The notes beneath the pieces were generated by a model. The model did no database searches and was not told the DNA's origin. It worked only from the letters and a program-made list of their open reading frames with translations. The position numbers and the translations under genes were made by a program. From Phytopseudomonas seleniipraecipitans (GTDB taxonomy: Bacteria > Pseudomonadota > Gammaproteobacteria > Pseudomonadales > Pseudomonadaceae): a stretch of DNA of 64,000 bases. The stretch lies in contig NZ_FNBM01000008.1 of assembly GCF_900102335.1 (NCBI RefSeq), positions 78,984 to 142,983 on the forward strand. The letters are read 5' to 3'. Every line of letters starts with the position of its first letter. Position 1 is the stretch's first letter. Shown in pieces: positions 17,210-25,561 of the stretch.

Positions 17210-17839
17210 ATGCGTACCCTGTTTCTTGGCCTGCTGCTGATTACCCTCCCCTGTGTAGCCCAGGTTTATACCTACGTGGATGCCGAGGGTAACCGGGTGT
17301 TCACCGACAGCCCGCCAGACGGCAGCAATGCCAGGCAGCTGCAGATGGCGCCTTCCAACCGCATCGAGCCACCTGCGGCACGCACTGTCGCACCGGCGCC
17401 AGTGACAGCGCCCAGCGGGCCAATCCTCAATTACGAACTGCTGCGAATCACCATTCCGCAACCAGACGCGACCATCAACGACAGCGCCGGCAAGCTGATC
17501 GTCACCGTCAGCAGTGATCCCACCCTGCATCCTGGCCACAGCTACCGCCTGCTGCTGGACGGCCAGCCGGTCGGCACGCCAGGGCGCAGCCCGGTGTTCC
17601 CACTGGAGAATGTCGACCGCGGCACCCATCAGATCGCCGTGGAAATCATCACCGAGGGTGGCATTATCGTCGAGCGCACGCCCAGCCAGCCCTTCCACAT
17701 GAAGCGCGTCTCGCTGGCCCAGAAGCGCAAGGTTCGTCCTTGCGAAAAAGGCGATTACGGCGTGCGTCCCGAGTGCCCACTCAAGGACAAACCGAAAGAG
17801 GAAGACAAGGGCATCATCAGTATCCTGCCCTTCTTCTAA
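17210..17839 (+). CDS. DUF4124 domain exported protein, copy 2
   Basis: A 209-residue paralogue of the preceding gene: signal peptide MRTLFLGLLLITLPCVAQ, then VYTYVDAEGNRVFTDSPPDG (DUF4124), a proline/alanine linker, and a beta domain with the matching pattern LIVTVSSDPTLHPGHSYRLLLDGQPVG. The C-terminus adds a basic, two-Cys tail (RPCEKGDYGVRPECPLKDKPKEEDKG) ending in IISILPFF, which copy 1 lacks. It is co-transcribed with copy 1. No function is known; binding of a cell-envelope partner is only a guess. Confidence 0.85.
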   Translation: MRTLFLGLLLITLPCVAQVYTYVDAEGNRVFTDSPPDGSNARQLQMAPSNRIEPPAARTVAPAPVTAPSGPILNYELLRITIPQPDATINDSAGKLIVTVSSDPTLHPGHSYRLLLDGQPVGTPGRSPVFPLENVDRGTHQIAVEIITEGGIIVERTPSQPFHMKRVSLAQKRKVRPCEKGDYGVRPECPLKDKPKEEDKGIISILPFF

Positions 17840-18279
17840 ACCCTGCCGAGCCGTGCTGGTCAGCCGCGCATCACAGTGAGCCAGCAGCACGCGACTGGTT
17901 ACAAACCAGATCGCACCAATAAGGTGCACATAGGCGCACCCATTTCTATACTCGTCCCAAATTGGCACACGGCGTCTGCCGTGAGTGCGCCTAAAAGTTG
18001 CCAAAACAGGCCCATCGCGCGTTTGCGCGCGTCTTTTGAGGGCTTTGGTTTGCTTCTTGCATTTTCTCCTGCACTGCCGGGCCGCCCAAGGTACGCCGCA
18101 CCGACCTTGAGCACCCGGCCCTTTTGCTGCTGTACACCGCACGAGGAACGAATTTTGGCTGGTTCCCCCACGCAACGAGGCGTATCACGCTGCGCCTCGT
18201 TGCCAGATAACGATCATCGCCCTGCTGCTGCGCGCCCTTATCAGGCACACACCAGGGCCTGGCTGGCAGACGCTGCACG
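17840..18279 (+). other. Intergenic region before ntrB
   Basis: This 440-bp gap has no convincing gene. It holds the NtrC dyad at 17913-17927 and a long leader. Short reading frames in it have no ribosome site and no family resemblance. It presumably carries the ntrBC promoter; I see no clear sigma-54 element at a suitable distance. Confidence 0.5.
17913..17927 (+). promoter_or_regulatory. Perfect NtrC-binding dyad upstream of ntrB
   Basis: GCACCAATAAGGTGC is an exact match to the NtrC dyad GCACC-N5-GGTGC. It lies about 350 bp before ntrB. In enteric bacteria such a site ahead of glnL mediates autoregulation; the same role is inferred here. Confidence 0.75.
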
Positions 18280-19361
18280 ATGATCATTAACGACTCCCTG
18301 CACCGCTTGCTACTCGACAACCTGACCACGGCCACGCTGCTGCTCAACGCTGACTTGCGCCTGGAATACATGAACCCCGCTGCCGAGATGCTCCTGGCGG
18401 TCAGCGGGCAACGCAGCCACGGCCAGTTCATCAGCGAACTGTTCACGGAAACCCGCGAAGCGCTGGGCGCCCTGCGCCAGGCAGTGGCTGAAGCGCACCC
18501 GTTCAACAAGCGCGAGGCGGTACTGACCACCCAGACCGGCCAGAGCCTGACCGTCGACTATGCCGTCACGCCGGTGCTCAGCCGCGGCGAAACCATGCTG
18601 CTGCTCGAAGTGCACCCACGTGATCGCCTGTTGCGCATCACCAAGGAAGAAGCCCAGTTGTCCAAGCAGGAAACCACCAAACTGCTGGTGCGCGGCCTGG
18701 CCCACGAAATCAAGAACCCCCTGGGCGGCATCCGCGGCGCCGCCCAGTTGCTGGCGCGTCAGTTGCCGGAAGAAAGCCTCAAGGACTACACCAACGTCAT
18801 CATCGAAGAGTCGGATCGCCTGCGTAACCTGGTCGATCGCATGCTTGGTTCCAACAAGCTGCCATCGCTGGCGGTCACCAATGTGCACGAGGTGCTAGAG
18901 CGGGTCGCCAGCCTGGTGGAGGCCGAGAGCCAGGGCAGCATCGTACTGGTGCGTGATTACGACCCGAGCATTCCGGACCTGGTCATCGACCGCGAGCAGA
19001 TGATCCAGGCAGTGCTCAATATCGTGCGCAACGCCATGCAGGCACTGGCAAGCAAGCCGGACGTGCACCCGGGGCGCATCACCCTGCGCACCCGCACCTT
19101 GCGGCAATTCACCATTGGCTACATTCGCCACCGCCTGGTGACCAAGATCGAGATCATCGACAACGGCCCGGGCATCTCGCCCGAGCTGCAGGAAACCATC
19201 TTCTATCCCATGGTCAGCGGGCGTGCCGACGGCACCGGCCTGGGCTTGGCGATTACCCAGAACATCATTAGTCAGCATCAAGGCCTGATCGAATGCGAGA
19301 GCCATCCTGGTCACACCGTGTTCTCGATCTTTCTGCCGCTGGAACAAGGAGTAACTCCGAC

Positions 19362-19365
<4 letters not shown>
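18280..19365 (+). CDS. ntrB: Nitrogen regulation sensor kinase NtrB
   Basis: A 361-residue soluble histidine kinase/phosphatase that, under control of the PII protein, sets NtrC phosphorylation. An N-terminal PAS domain (about 10-115: LTTATLLLNADLRLEYMNPAAEMLL) is followed by the H-box GLAHEIKNPLGGIRGAAQLL with phospho-acceptor His142, and a HATPase_c domain with N-box NIVRNAMQAL, G1 IDNGPGIS and G2 GTGLGLAI. No membrane segment is present. The stop codon overlaps the ntrC start by four bases, so the two are translationally coupled. Confidence 0.97.
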
Positions 19366-20798
<1,433 letters not shown>

Positions 20799-20815
20799 GC
20801 TGTACCTGCTCCCGC

Positions 20816-20853
20816 AAAAACGCCGCGCCGCGATCAGGGCGCGGCGTTTTTTT
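20816..20853 (+). terminator. ntrC intrinsic terminator
   Basis: CGCCGCGCC (20821-20829) pairs with GGCGCGGCG (20838-20846), flanked by AAAAA before and seven T after. It closes the ntrBC operon. Confidence 0.93.
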
Positions 20854-20906
20854 ATTGTTCGCGTGTGCGGCTGGTTCAGCCTCCAACGGACGCAGCGGCG
20901 TCCTTT

Positions 20907-20937
20907 CCTGGGTATCGCTGCGCTCAACCCAGGCTAC
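20907..20937. repeat. Interspersed CCTGGGTA-TCGCTGCGCTCAA-CCCAGG repeat
   Basis: Arms CCTGGGT and ACCCAGG enclose TCGCTGCGCTCA. It is the same family as the copies at 4024-4085, 22403-22434 and 41792-41826. Confidence 0.5.
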
Positions 20938-21127
20938 CTGGATTGTCTACAACATTGGATTTGTTAAATCTGCCCGTGCGCGGATAAACCAGTGACATTG
21001 GTGAAACACTGAGGCGGTTTTTTAGGCCTCCCTGACATTGCACATCATCAGCGCCGTAGCCTGCGCCCTCGCCCCTGCAACGCTAAAGCGAACTCATCCC
21101 TATCTGCAGAGAATGCACGCCATCAGC

Positions 21128-21142
21128 GCACGCAAAGCGTGC
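21128..21142 (+). promoter_or_regulatory. NtrC-like dyad upstream of the hairpin RNA
   Basis: GCACGCAAAGCGTGC is a perfect palindrome of the form GCAC-N7-GTGC, differing from the NtrC consensus at one symmetrical position. It lies about 110 bp before the sigma-54 element at 21250, a suitable enhancer distance. Confidence 0.6.
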
Positions 21143-21249
21143 CCATGCACCCGAGCGGAACATCCGCGCGCAGGCGCCGTATCGGACCAGATGCAGGCAT
21201 GTACCGCACAAGCCAGTAAAACCGGGGCCTACCAGGGGTAAGCAAAGAC

Positions 21250-21265
21250 TGGCACGCGACCTGCA
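21250..21265 (+). promoter_or_regulatory. Sigma-54 promoter of the hairpin RNA
   Basis: TGGCACGCGACCTGCA matches TGGCACG-N4-TTGCA with one mismatch, and the spacing between the GG and GC doublets is exact. Transcription would start near 21276, directly before the first hairpin. No protein gene follows on this strand within reach, so it drives the RNA. Confidence 0.85.
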
Positions 21266-21275
21266 CTGGTATGAA

Positions 21276-21457
21276 TAACCCAGTTTCGGGGACCTTGGTA
21301 CAGGCAGGCCGGGGATTCCCCTCTTTCTTTGGGAGCCTCGGTACAGGCAGGCCGAGAACTCCCTTCTTTTTTCAGGGGCTCTGGTACAGGCAGATCAGAG
21401 ATTCCCTTTTTTCTTCGGGAGCCCGGGTACAGGCAGGCCAGGTGCTCCCTCTTTTAT
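21276..21457 (+). ncRNA. nrsZ: Four-hairpin small RNA downstream of ntrC, NrsZ-like
   Basis: Four hairpins lie at 21288-21321, 21331-21363, 21375-21406 and 21417-21449. The loop sequence TACAGGCAG begins at 21299, 21342, 21385 and 21428, an exact 43-base period. Stems differ in sequence but keep pairing (for example CTCGG with CCGAG, CTCTGG with TCAGAG), and each is followed by a T-rich linker; the last ends in CTTTTAT and serves as terminator. A sigma-54 promoter lies just upstream and NtrC-like dyads further up. P. aeruginosa has the nitrogen-induced, processed sRNA NrsZ in the same position after ntrC, which supports the name. Reading frames across it are chance. Confidence 0.82.
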
Positions 21458-21460
21458 CCG

Positions 21461-21901
21461 CTACAGCGGCGCCAGACGAATCGTCAGGCGCCAGTGTCCA
21501 TCGACCTTCTCGGCATGCCATTCACCGCGCAATGGCCGCGCCGCCAGAACACGAAGCTCCAGCTCCCGCCCCTCACGCACCACTCGCCAATTGGCTGCAC
21601 GCCCTGCAATCTGCAGTTGACCCTGCTGCTCACGCCCCAGCCCCTCGAAACGCAACAGGAAAGCGCCTTGAAAGTTGCCAACCTGCACGCGCGGCTCGAC
21701 GTTGAACCACAGCACCAGCCGATCGTCTGCCGCGTCTACCTCTTTCAAATGCATTGCATCGGGGTGAAACAGGCGGCCGATCATCAACCCGACCAGAAAA
21801 CCAAAAATCGCCAGCGAGCCGATTACGCGAATCCACGGACGCGGTCTTGGCGGCTTATCGGGCGTAGAATAGCCGCCGTCTTTTGGCTCGGAGCCGTGCA
21901 T
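21461..21901 (-). CDS. Single-pass inner-membrane protein of unknown function
   Basis: A 146-residue protein with a short basic, proline-rich cytoplasmic start (PDKPPRPRPWIRV), one membrane helix (IGSLAIFGFLVGLMIGRLF, about residues 27-45) and a periplasmic beta-rich domain (LVLWFNVEPRVQVGNFQGAFLLRFEG...WHAEKVDGHWRLTIRLAPL, in parts). It occupies the place between ntrC/NrsZ and trmL where PAO1 has a hypothetical gene. The predicted ATG at 21901 overlaps the trmL start on the opposite strand, so the true start or the promoter arrangement is uncertain. Its stop is within a few bases of the end of the hairpin RNA. No function recognised. Confidence 0.75.
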   Translation of the reverse strand: MHGSEPKDGGYSTPDKPPRPRPWIRVIGSLAIFGFLVGLMIGRLFHPDAMHLKEVDAADDRLVLWFNVEPRVQVGNFQGAFLLRFEGLGREQQGQLQIAGRAANWRVVREGRELELRVLAARPLRGEWHAEKVDGHWRLTIRLAPL

Positions 21902-22367
21902 GTTTCATGTCATCCTTTTTCAACCGGAAATTCCGCCCAACACCGGTAACATTATCAGGCTATGCGCCAACAGCGGCTGTCACCTGCACCTGATCGAGCC
22001 AATCGGCTTCGAGCTGGACGATAAACGCCTGCGCCGTGCTGGGCTGGATTACCACGAGTACGCCCCGCTGCAGCGCCACGCCAGCCTCGAGGCCTGCCTT
22101 GAAAGCATCGGCCAGCCTCAGGTATTCGCCTTCACCACCAAGGGCTCGCAGCCATTCCATGAAGTGGCCTATCAGCCGGGCGATGCCTTTCTGTTCGGCC
22201 CGGAAAGCCGCGGCCTGCCGCAGGAAGTGCGTGACGCCCTGCCAGAACAGCAGCGCGTGCGCCTGCCCATGCGCGAGGGCTGCCGCAGCCTCAACCTGTC
22301 CAACACCGTGGCGGTCGCCGTCTACGAAGCCTGGCGTCAGCACGGTTTCAGCATGGGCGACGATTAA
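21900..22367 (+). CDS. trmL: tRNA (cytidine/uridine-2'-O-)-methyltransferase TrmL
   Basis: A 155-residue SPOUT methyltransferase that methylates the 2'-O of the wobble base 34 in tRNA-Leu isoacceptors. The N-terminus FHVILFQPEIPPNTGNIIRLCAN is characteristic, as are the knot motifs LFGPESRGLP (SAM binding, about 95-105) and MREGCRSLNLSNTVAVAVYEAWRQ at the C-terminus. Length is exactly that of the minimal YibK/TrmL form. It is a single gene divergent from the membrane protein at 21461-21901. Confidence 0.95.
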   Translation: MFHVILFQPEIPPNTGNIIRLCANSGCHLHLIEPIGFELDDKRLRRAGLDYHEYAPLQRHASLEACLESIGQPQVFAFTTKGSQPFHEVAYQPGDAFLFGPESRGLPQEVRDALPEQQRVRLPMREGCRSLNLSNTVAVAVYEAWRQHGFSMGDD

Positions 22368-22402
22368 ACCCAAAGGCGCACCGGGCTAGATGCGCAGCTT
22401 TT

Positions 22403-22434
22403 GTAGCCCGGCGTTGAGCGCAGTGAAACCGGAG
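22403..22434. repeat. Interspersed GTAGCCCGG-TTGAGCGCAG repeat
   Basis: GTAGCCCGGCGTTGAGCGCAGTG is followed by AAACCGG and, 20 bases on, by CCTGGGTATGCCAGGCTACG. It belongs to the same family as the copies at 4024, 20907 and 41792. Confidence 0.45.
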
Positions 22435-22479
22435 AGCGCACCATCCCTGGGTATGCCAGGCTACGAATTCTCAGCCAAT

Positions 22480-22503
22480 AAAAAACGCCCCGAAGGGCGT
22501 TTT
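22480..22503. terminator. Bidirectional terminator between trmL and secB
   Basis: AAAAAACGCCC CGAA GGGCGTTTT: a 7-bp GC-rich core with A- and T-tracts on either side, between two convergent genes. Confidence 0.9.
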
Positions 22504-22520
22504 ATGCAGCAGCCGATAAC

Positions 22521-22985
22521 TCAGTTGGCCGCTTGCTGGCGCTGCAGCTCCTGAGCATACAGGGCATCGAAGTTTACCGGCGCCAACATCAGGGCCGGGA
22601 ACGAGCCACGGACTACCAGGTTGTCCAGCGCTTCACGCGCGTACGGGAACAGGATGTTCGGGCAGAACGCGCCGAGGGTGTGGCTCATCGAGCCGGCGTC
22701 CAGCCCCTTGATCAGGAAGATACCGGCTTGCTGCACTTCAGCGATGAATGCGGTTTCTTCGCCGTTCTTGACGGTAACCGAAAGGGTCAGCACCACTTCA
22801 TGGAAGTCGCCTTCCAGGGCTTTCTGGCGGGTGTTGAGATCCATCGCGACGCTTGGCGTCCACTCCTGACGGAAGATCTCGGGGCTCTTCGGCGCTTCGA
22901 AGGACAGGTCACGCACGTAGATACGCTGCAGGGAGAACTGAGGATTCTGCTCGTCTTGTACGGCACCGGTAGCTTGTTCGGTCAT
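22521..22985 (-). CDS. secB: Protein-export chaperone SecB
   Basis: A 154-residue tetrameric cytosolic chaperone that holds preproteins unfolded and passes them to SecA. The start is ATG at 22985 (MTEQATGAVQDEQ). Family regions: FSLQRIYVRDLSFEAPKSPEIF, then DFHEVVLTLSVTVKNGEETAFIAEVQQAGIF and the hallmark LGAFCPNILFPYAREALDNLVVRGSFPALMLAPVNFDALY, cited in parts. It is the last gene of the unit yibN-like, grxC, secB, an arrangement shared with enteric bacteria. Confidence 0.97.
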   Translation of the reverse strand: MTEQATGAVQDEQNPQFSLQRIYVRDLSFEAPKSPEIFRQEWTPSVAMDLNTRQKALEGDFHEVVLTLSVTVKNGEETAFIAEVQQAGIFLIKGLDAGSMSHTLGAFCPNILFPYAREALDNLVVRGSFPALMLAPVNFDALYAQELQRQQAAN

Positions 22986-23033
22986 GGGCAAAGCCTTCTG
23001 CTGTATGGGCTTAAGGAAAGGGGTGTAGCTGTA

Positions 23034-23288
23034 TCAGGCACGGAGCAGCGCATCGAGTTTGCCTGCCCGTTCCAGGGCATACAGCTCATCGCAACCACCC
23101 ACGTGGTTATTATCGATCCATATCTGCGGCACCGAGGTGCGGCCGGCCTTGCGGGTCATTTCCGCACGCAGGTCCGGCTTGCCATCGACGCGGATCTCGT
23201 CGAACGACACACCTTTATTGGTCAGCAGCTGCTTGGCGCGGATGCAGTACGGGCACCAATCGCTGGAGTAGATGACGACCTTGCTCAT
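23034..23288 (-). CDS. grxC: Glutaredoxin 3 (dithiol)
   Basis: An 84-residue glutathione-dependent thiol-disulfide oxidoreductase. The dithiol active site is CPYC (residues 12-15 in DWCPYCIRAKQLL); the conserved cis-Pro region RTSVPQIWIDNNHVGGCDELYALE binds glutathione. Length is typical of GrxC. Only one base separates its start from the end of the rhodanese-fold gene, so the two are co-transcribed with secB. Confidence 0.97.
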   Translation of the reverse strand: MSKVVIYSSDWCPYCIRAKQLLTNKGVSFDEIRVDGKPDLRAEMTRKAGRTSVPQIWIDNNHVGGCDELYALERAGKLDALLRA

Positions 23289-23289
23289 A

Positions 23290-23703
23290 TCACTTCACCA
23301 CTGGCAGGTTGTCGCTGCGCCAGGTGGCAATGCCGCCCCCAAGACGTGCAGCGGTAAAGCCGGCCTTCTTGAGGTCACGAGCGGCGGTGCCGGCCTGCTG
23401 GCCCAGGGCATCAACGAGAATCAGCGTCTTGGTCTTGTGCTTCTCGAGCTCGCTAACACGCGAGGTCAGCTTGTCGTGCGGGATATTCAGCGAACCAACG
23501 ATATGGCCGCTGGCGAAATCTTTCTTGTTGCGAATGTCGATCACCACGCCCTCGTCACGATTGATCAGCGCGGTTACCTCGCGGCTGCTCAGGCTTTTTC
23601 CACCCTTGCTCAGCTCAGTGAAGATCAGCAGCGAAAGGATGATGACGAACAGCCCGCTGAGGATGAAGTGGGTAGTCGCAAATTCGATCAGGTTGGCAAG
23701 CAT
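23290..23703 (-). CDS. yibN: Membrane-anchored rhodanese-fold protein, YibN-like
   Basis: A 137-residue protein starting at ATG 23703 (MLANLIEFATTHFILSG). One N-terminal membrane helix (about 12-30) precedes a rhodanese domain (about 40-135: INRDEGVVIDIRNKKDFASGHIVGSLNIPHD). At the place where active rhodaneses have the catalytic Cys, the sequence is LILVDALGQQAG, with Asp instead. As I recall, E. coli YibN, encoded in the same position next to grxC and secB, also lacks the standard Cys loop there. A sulfur-transfer reaction is therefore doubtful; a role near the membrane protein insertion machinery is possible. Divergent from gpmI. Confidence 0.85.
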   Translation of the reverse strand: MLANLIEFATTHFILSGLFVIILSLLIFTELSKGGKSLSSREVTALINRDEGVVIDIRNKKDFASGHIVGSLNIPHDKLTSRVSELEKHKTKTLILVDALGQQAGTAARDLKKAGFTAARLGGGIATWRSDNLPVVK

Positions 23704-23846
23704 CACGCGGTTCCGGGACGGTAAAATGTCGGCCAGTATACACAGCCATGCGAGTCCCACCAAAGGCCGTGCGGCGGTGACGGGATCTTTCCGGGGTCGT
23801 AGAATGTCTGACCTTTTTTGCGTCCCTTTAGCAGAGCGAGCCCAGT

Positions 23847-25397
23847 ATGAGCGCAACGCCCAAACCCTTGGTTCTGGTCATTCTCGATGGCTTCGGCCAT
23901 AGCGACAACCCTGAGCACAACGCCATTTTCGCCGCCAACACGCCGGTTTACGACCGCCTGCGTGCCACCCAGCCCCATGGGCTGATTTCCGGCAGCGGCA
24001 TGGATGTCGGCCTGCCGGACGGGCAGATGGGCAACTCCGAGGTTGGCCACATGAACCTGGGTGCCGGGCGCGTGGTGTACCAGGACTTTACCCGGGTGAC
24101 CAAGGCGATTCGCGACGGCGAGTTCTTCGAGAACCCGGCTATCACCGGCGCGGTGGATAAAGCCGTAGGCGCTGGCAAGGCGGTGCACATTCTCGGCCTG
24201 CTGTCTGACGGTGGTGTGCACAGCCATCAGGATCATCTGGTGGCGATGGCCGAGCTGGCCGCTCGCCGTGGCGCCGAGAAGATCTACCTGCATGCATTCC
24301 TCGATGGTCGCGACACCGCACCGAAAAGCGCACAAAGCTCGCTCGAACTGCTCGACGCCACCTTCGCCCGGCTCGGCAAGGGCCGCATCGCCTCGCTGAT
24401 TGGCCGTTACTTCGCCATGGATCGCGACAATCGCTGGGATCGCGTGGCCCAGGCCTACAACCTGATCGCGGCAGGCCACAGCCAGTTCAGCGCAGACACC
24501 GCCGTTGCAGGCTTGCAAGCCGCCTATGCGCGCGACGAAAGCGACGAATTCGTCAAAGCCACCAGCATCGGCGAAGCGGTAAGTGTCGAGGACGGCGACG
24601 CCGTAGTGTTCATGAACTTCCGCGCCGACCGCGCCCGCGAACTGACTCGCGCCTTCGTCGAGCCCGGCTTCGATGCCTTCGAGCGCGCTCGCGTACCGCA
24701 AACCGCCGGCTTCATCATGCTCACCCAATACGCGGCGAGCATCGACACGCCGAGCGCCTACAAGCCTGAGCCGCTGGTCAACGTGCTTGGCGAGTACCTG
24801 GCCAACAATGGCAAAACTCAGCTGCGCATCGCCGAGACCGAGAAGTATGCCCATGTGACCTTCTTCTTCTCCGGTGGCCGCGAAGAGCCGTTCCCCGGCG
24901 AAGAGCGGATTCTCATTCCCTCGCCGAATGTCGCCACCTACGACCTGCAGCCGCAGATGAACGCGCCAGAAGTCACCGACAAGATCGTCGATGCCATCGA
25001 AAACCAGCGCTACGACGTAATCGTGGTCAACTACGCCAACGGCGACATGGTCGGTCACACCGGCGTGTTCGAAGCCGCCGTGGCAGCCGTGGAATGCCTG
25101 GACACCTGCGTGGGGCGCATCGTCGAAGCGCTCGACAAGGTTGGCGGCGAAGCGCTGGTCACTGCCGACCACGGCAACGTCGAGCAGATGGAAGACGAGA
25201 GCACCGGCCAGGCGCACACCGCTCATACCTGCGAGCCCGTGCCGTTCATCTATGTCGGCAAGCGCAATGTCAGTATCCGTGAAGGCGGCGTGCTGGCCGA
25301 CGTCGCGCCCACCATGCTGACGCTGATGGGCATGCCGGTTCCCAAGGAAATGACCGGTACCAGCATCGTGACATTGAACGCAGCCGATAACCGGTAA
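23847..25397 (+). CDS. gpmI: Phosphoglycerate mutase, cofactor-independent
   Basis: A 516-residue manganese-dependent enzyme that interconverts 3- and 2-phosphoglycerate through a phosphoserine intermediate. The N-terminal alkaline-phosphatase-type half begins LVLVILDGFGHSDNPEHNAI; the phosphoserine loop is DGQMGNSEVGHMNLGAGR (Ser near residue 64). Other signatures are LHAFLDGRDTAP, IGRYFAMDRDNRWDR, and VVNYANGDMVGHTG with VTADHGNVEQM as metal ligands. Length is typical. Short regulatory space separates it from the divergent rhodanese-fold gene. A terminator follows at 25470. Confidence 0.97.
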   Translation: MSATPKPLVLVILDGFGHSDNPEHNAIFAANTPVYDRLRATQPHGLISGSGMDVGLPDGQMGNSEVGHMNLGAGRVVYQDFTRVTKAIRDGEFFENPAITGAVDKAVGAGKAVHILGLLSDGGVHSHQDHLVAMAELAARRGAEKIYLHAFLDGRDTAPKSAQSSLELLDATFARLGKGRIASLIGRYFAMDRDNRWDRVAQAYNLIAAGHSQFSADTAVAGLQAAYARDESDEFVKATSIGEAVSVEDGDAVVFMNFRADRARELTRAFVEPGFDAFERARVPQTAGFIMLTQYAASIDTPSAYKPEPLVNVLGEYLANNGKTQLRIAETEKYAHVTFFFSGGREEPFPGEERILIPSPNVATYDLQPQMNAPEVTDKIVDAIENQRYDVIVVNYANGDMVGHTGVFEAAVAAVECLDTCVGRIVEALDKVGGEALVTADHGNVEQMEDESTGQAHTAHTCEPVPFIYVGKRNVSIREGGVLADVAPTMLTLMGMPVPKEMTGTSIVTLNAADNR

Positions 25398-25469
25398 CGG
25401 CGAGTCGCCGTCACCCGCAGCCCACGGTACCGATTTCGCCGACCGGGTGCCCATCGGTCGTTCACCAGA

Positions 25470-25508
25470 CGCCTTGAGTCGGCATTAGCCATTCAAGGCG
25501 TTTTTTTT
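25470..25508 (+). terminator. gpmI intrinsic terminator
   Basis: CGCCTTGA (25470-25477) pairs with TCAAGGCG (25493-25500), followed by eight T. The loop is 15 bases. Confidence 0.88.
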
Positions 25509-25561
25509 AACCCGCGCCACGGGCATACTAGGCCCGTTCCCCGCCAGGTACCGCCTGCCCC

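Noticed and set aside
17961..17978. Sigma-54 promoter before ntrB (TGGCACACGGCGTCTGCC)
   Set aside because: The distance between the GG and GC doublets is two bases too long and TTGC is absent.
21288..21449. CRISPR array with 43-base period
   Set aside because: The parts between the conserved loops are paired stems, not unrelated spacers, and the number of units is four.
21271..21705. Short open frames across the hairpin array
   Set aside because: They run through the 43-base repeat and into the opposite-strand gene, and they lack ribosome sites. The repeats keep RNA pairing rather than codons.
23703..25454. Open frame of 583 codons on the minus strand
   Set aside because: It is antisense to gpmI, whose catalytic motifs are complete.
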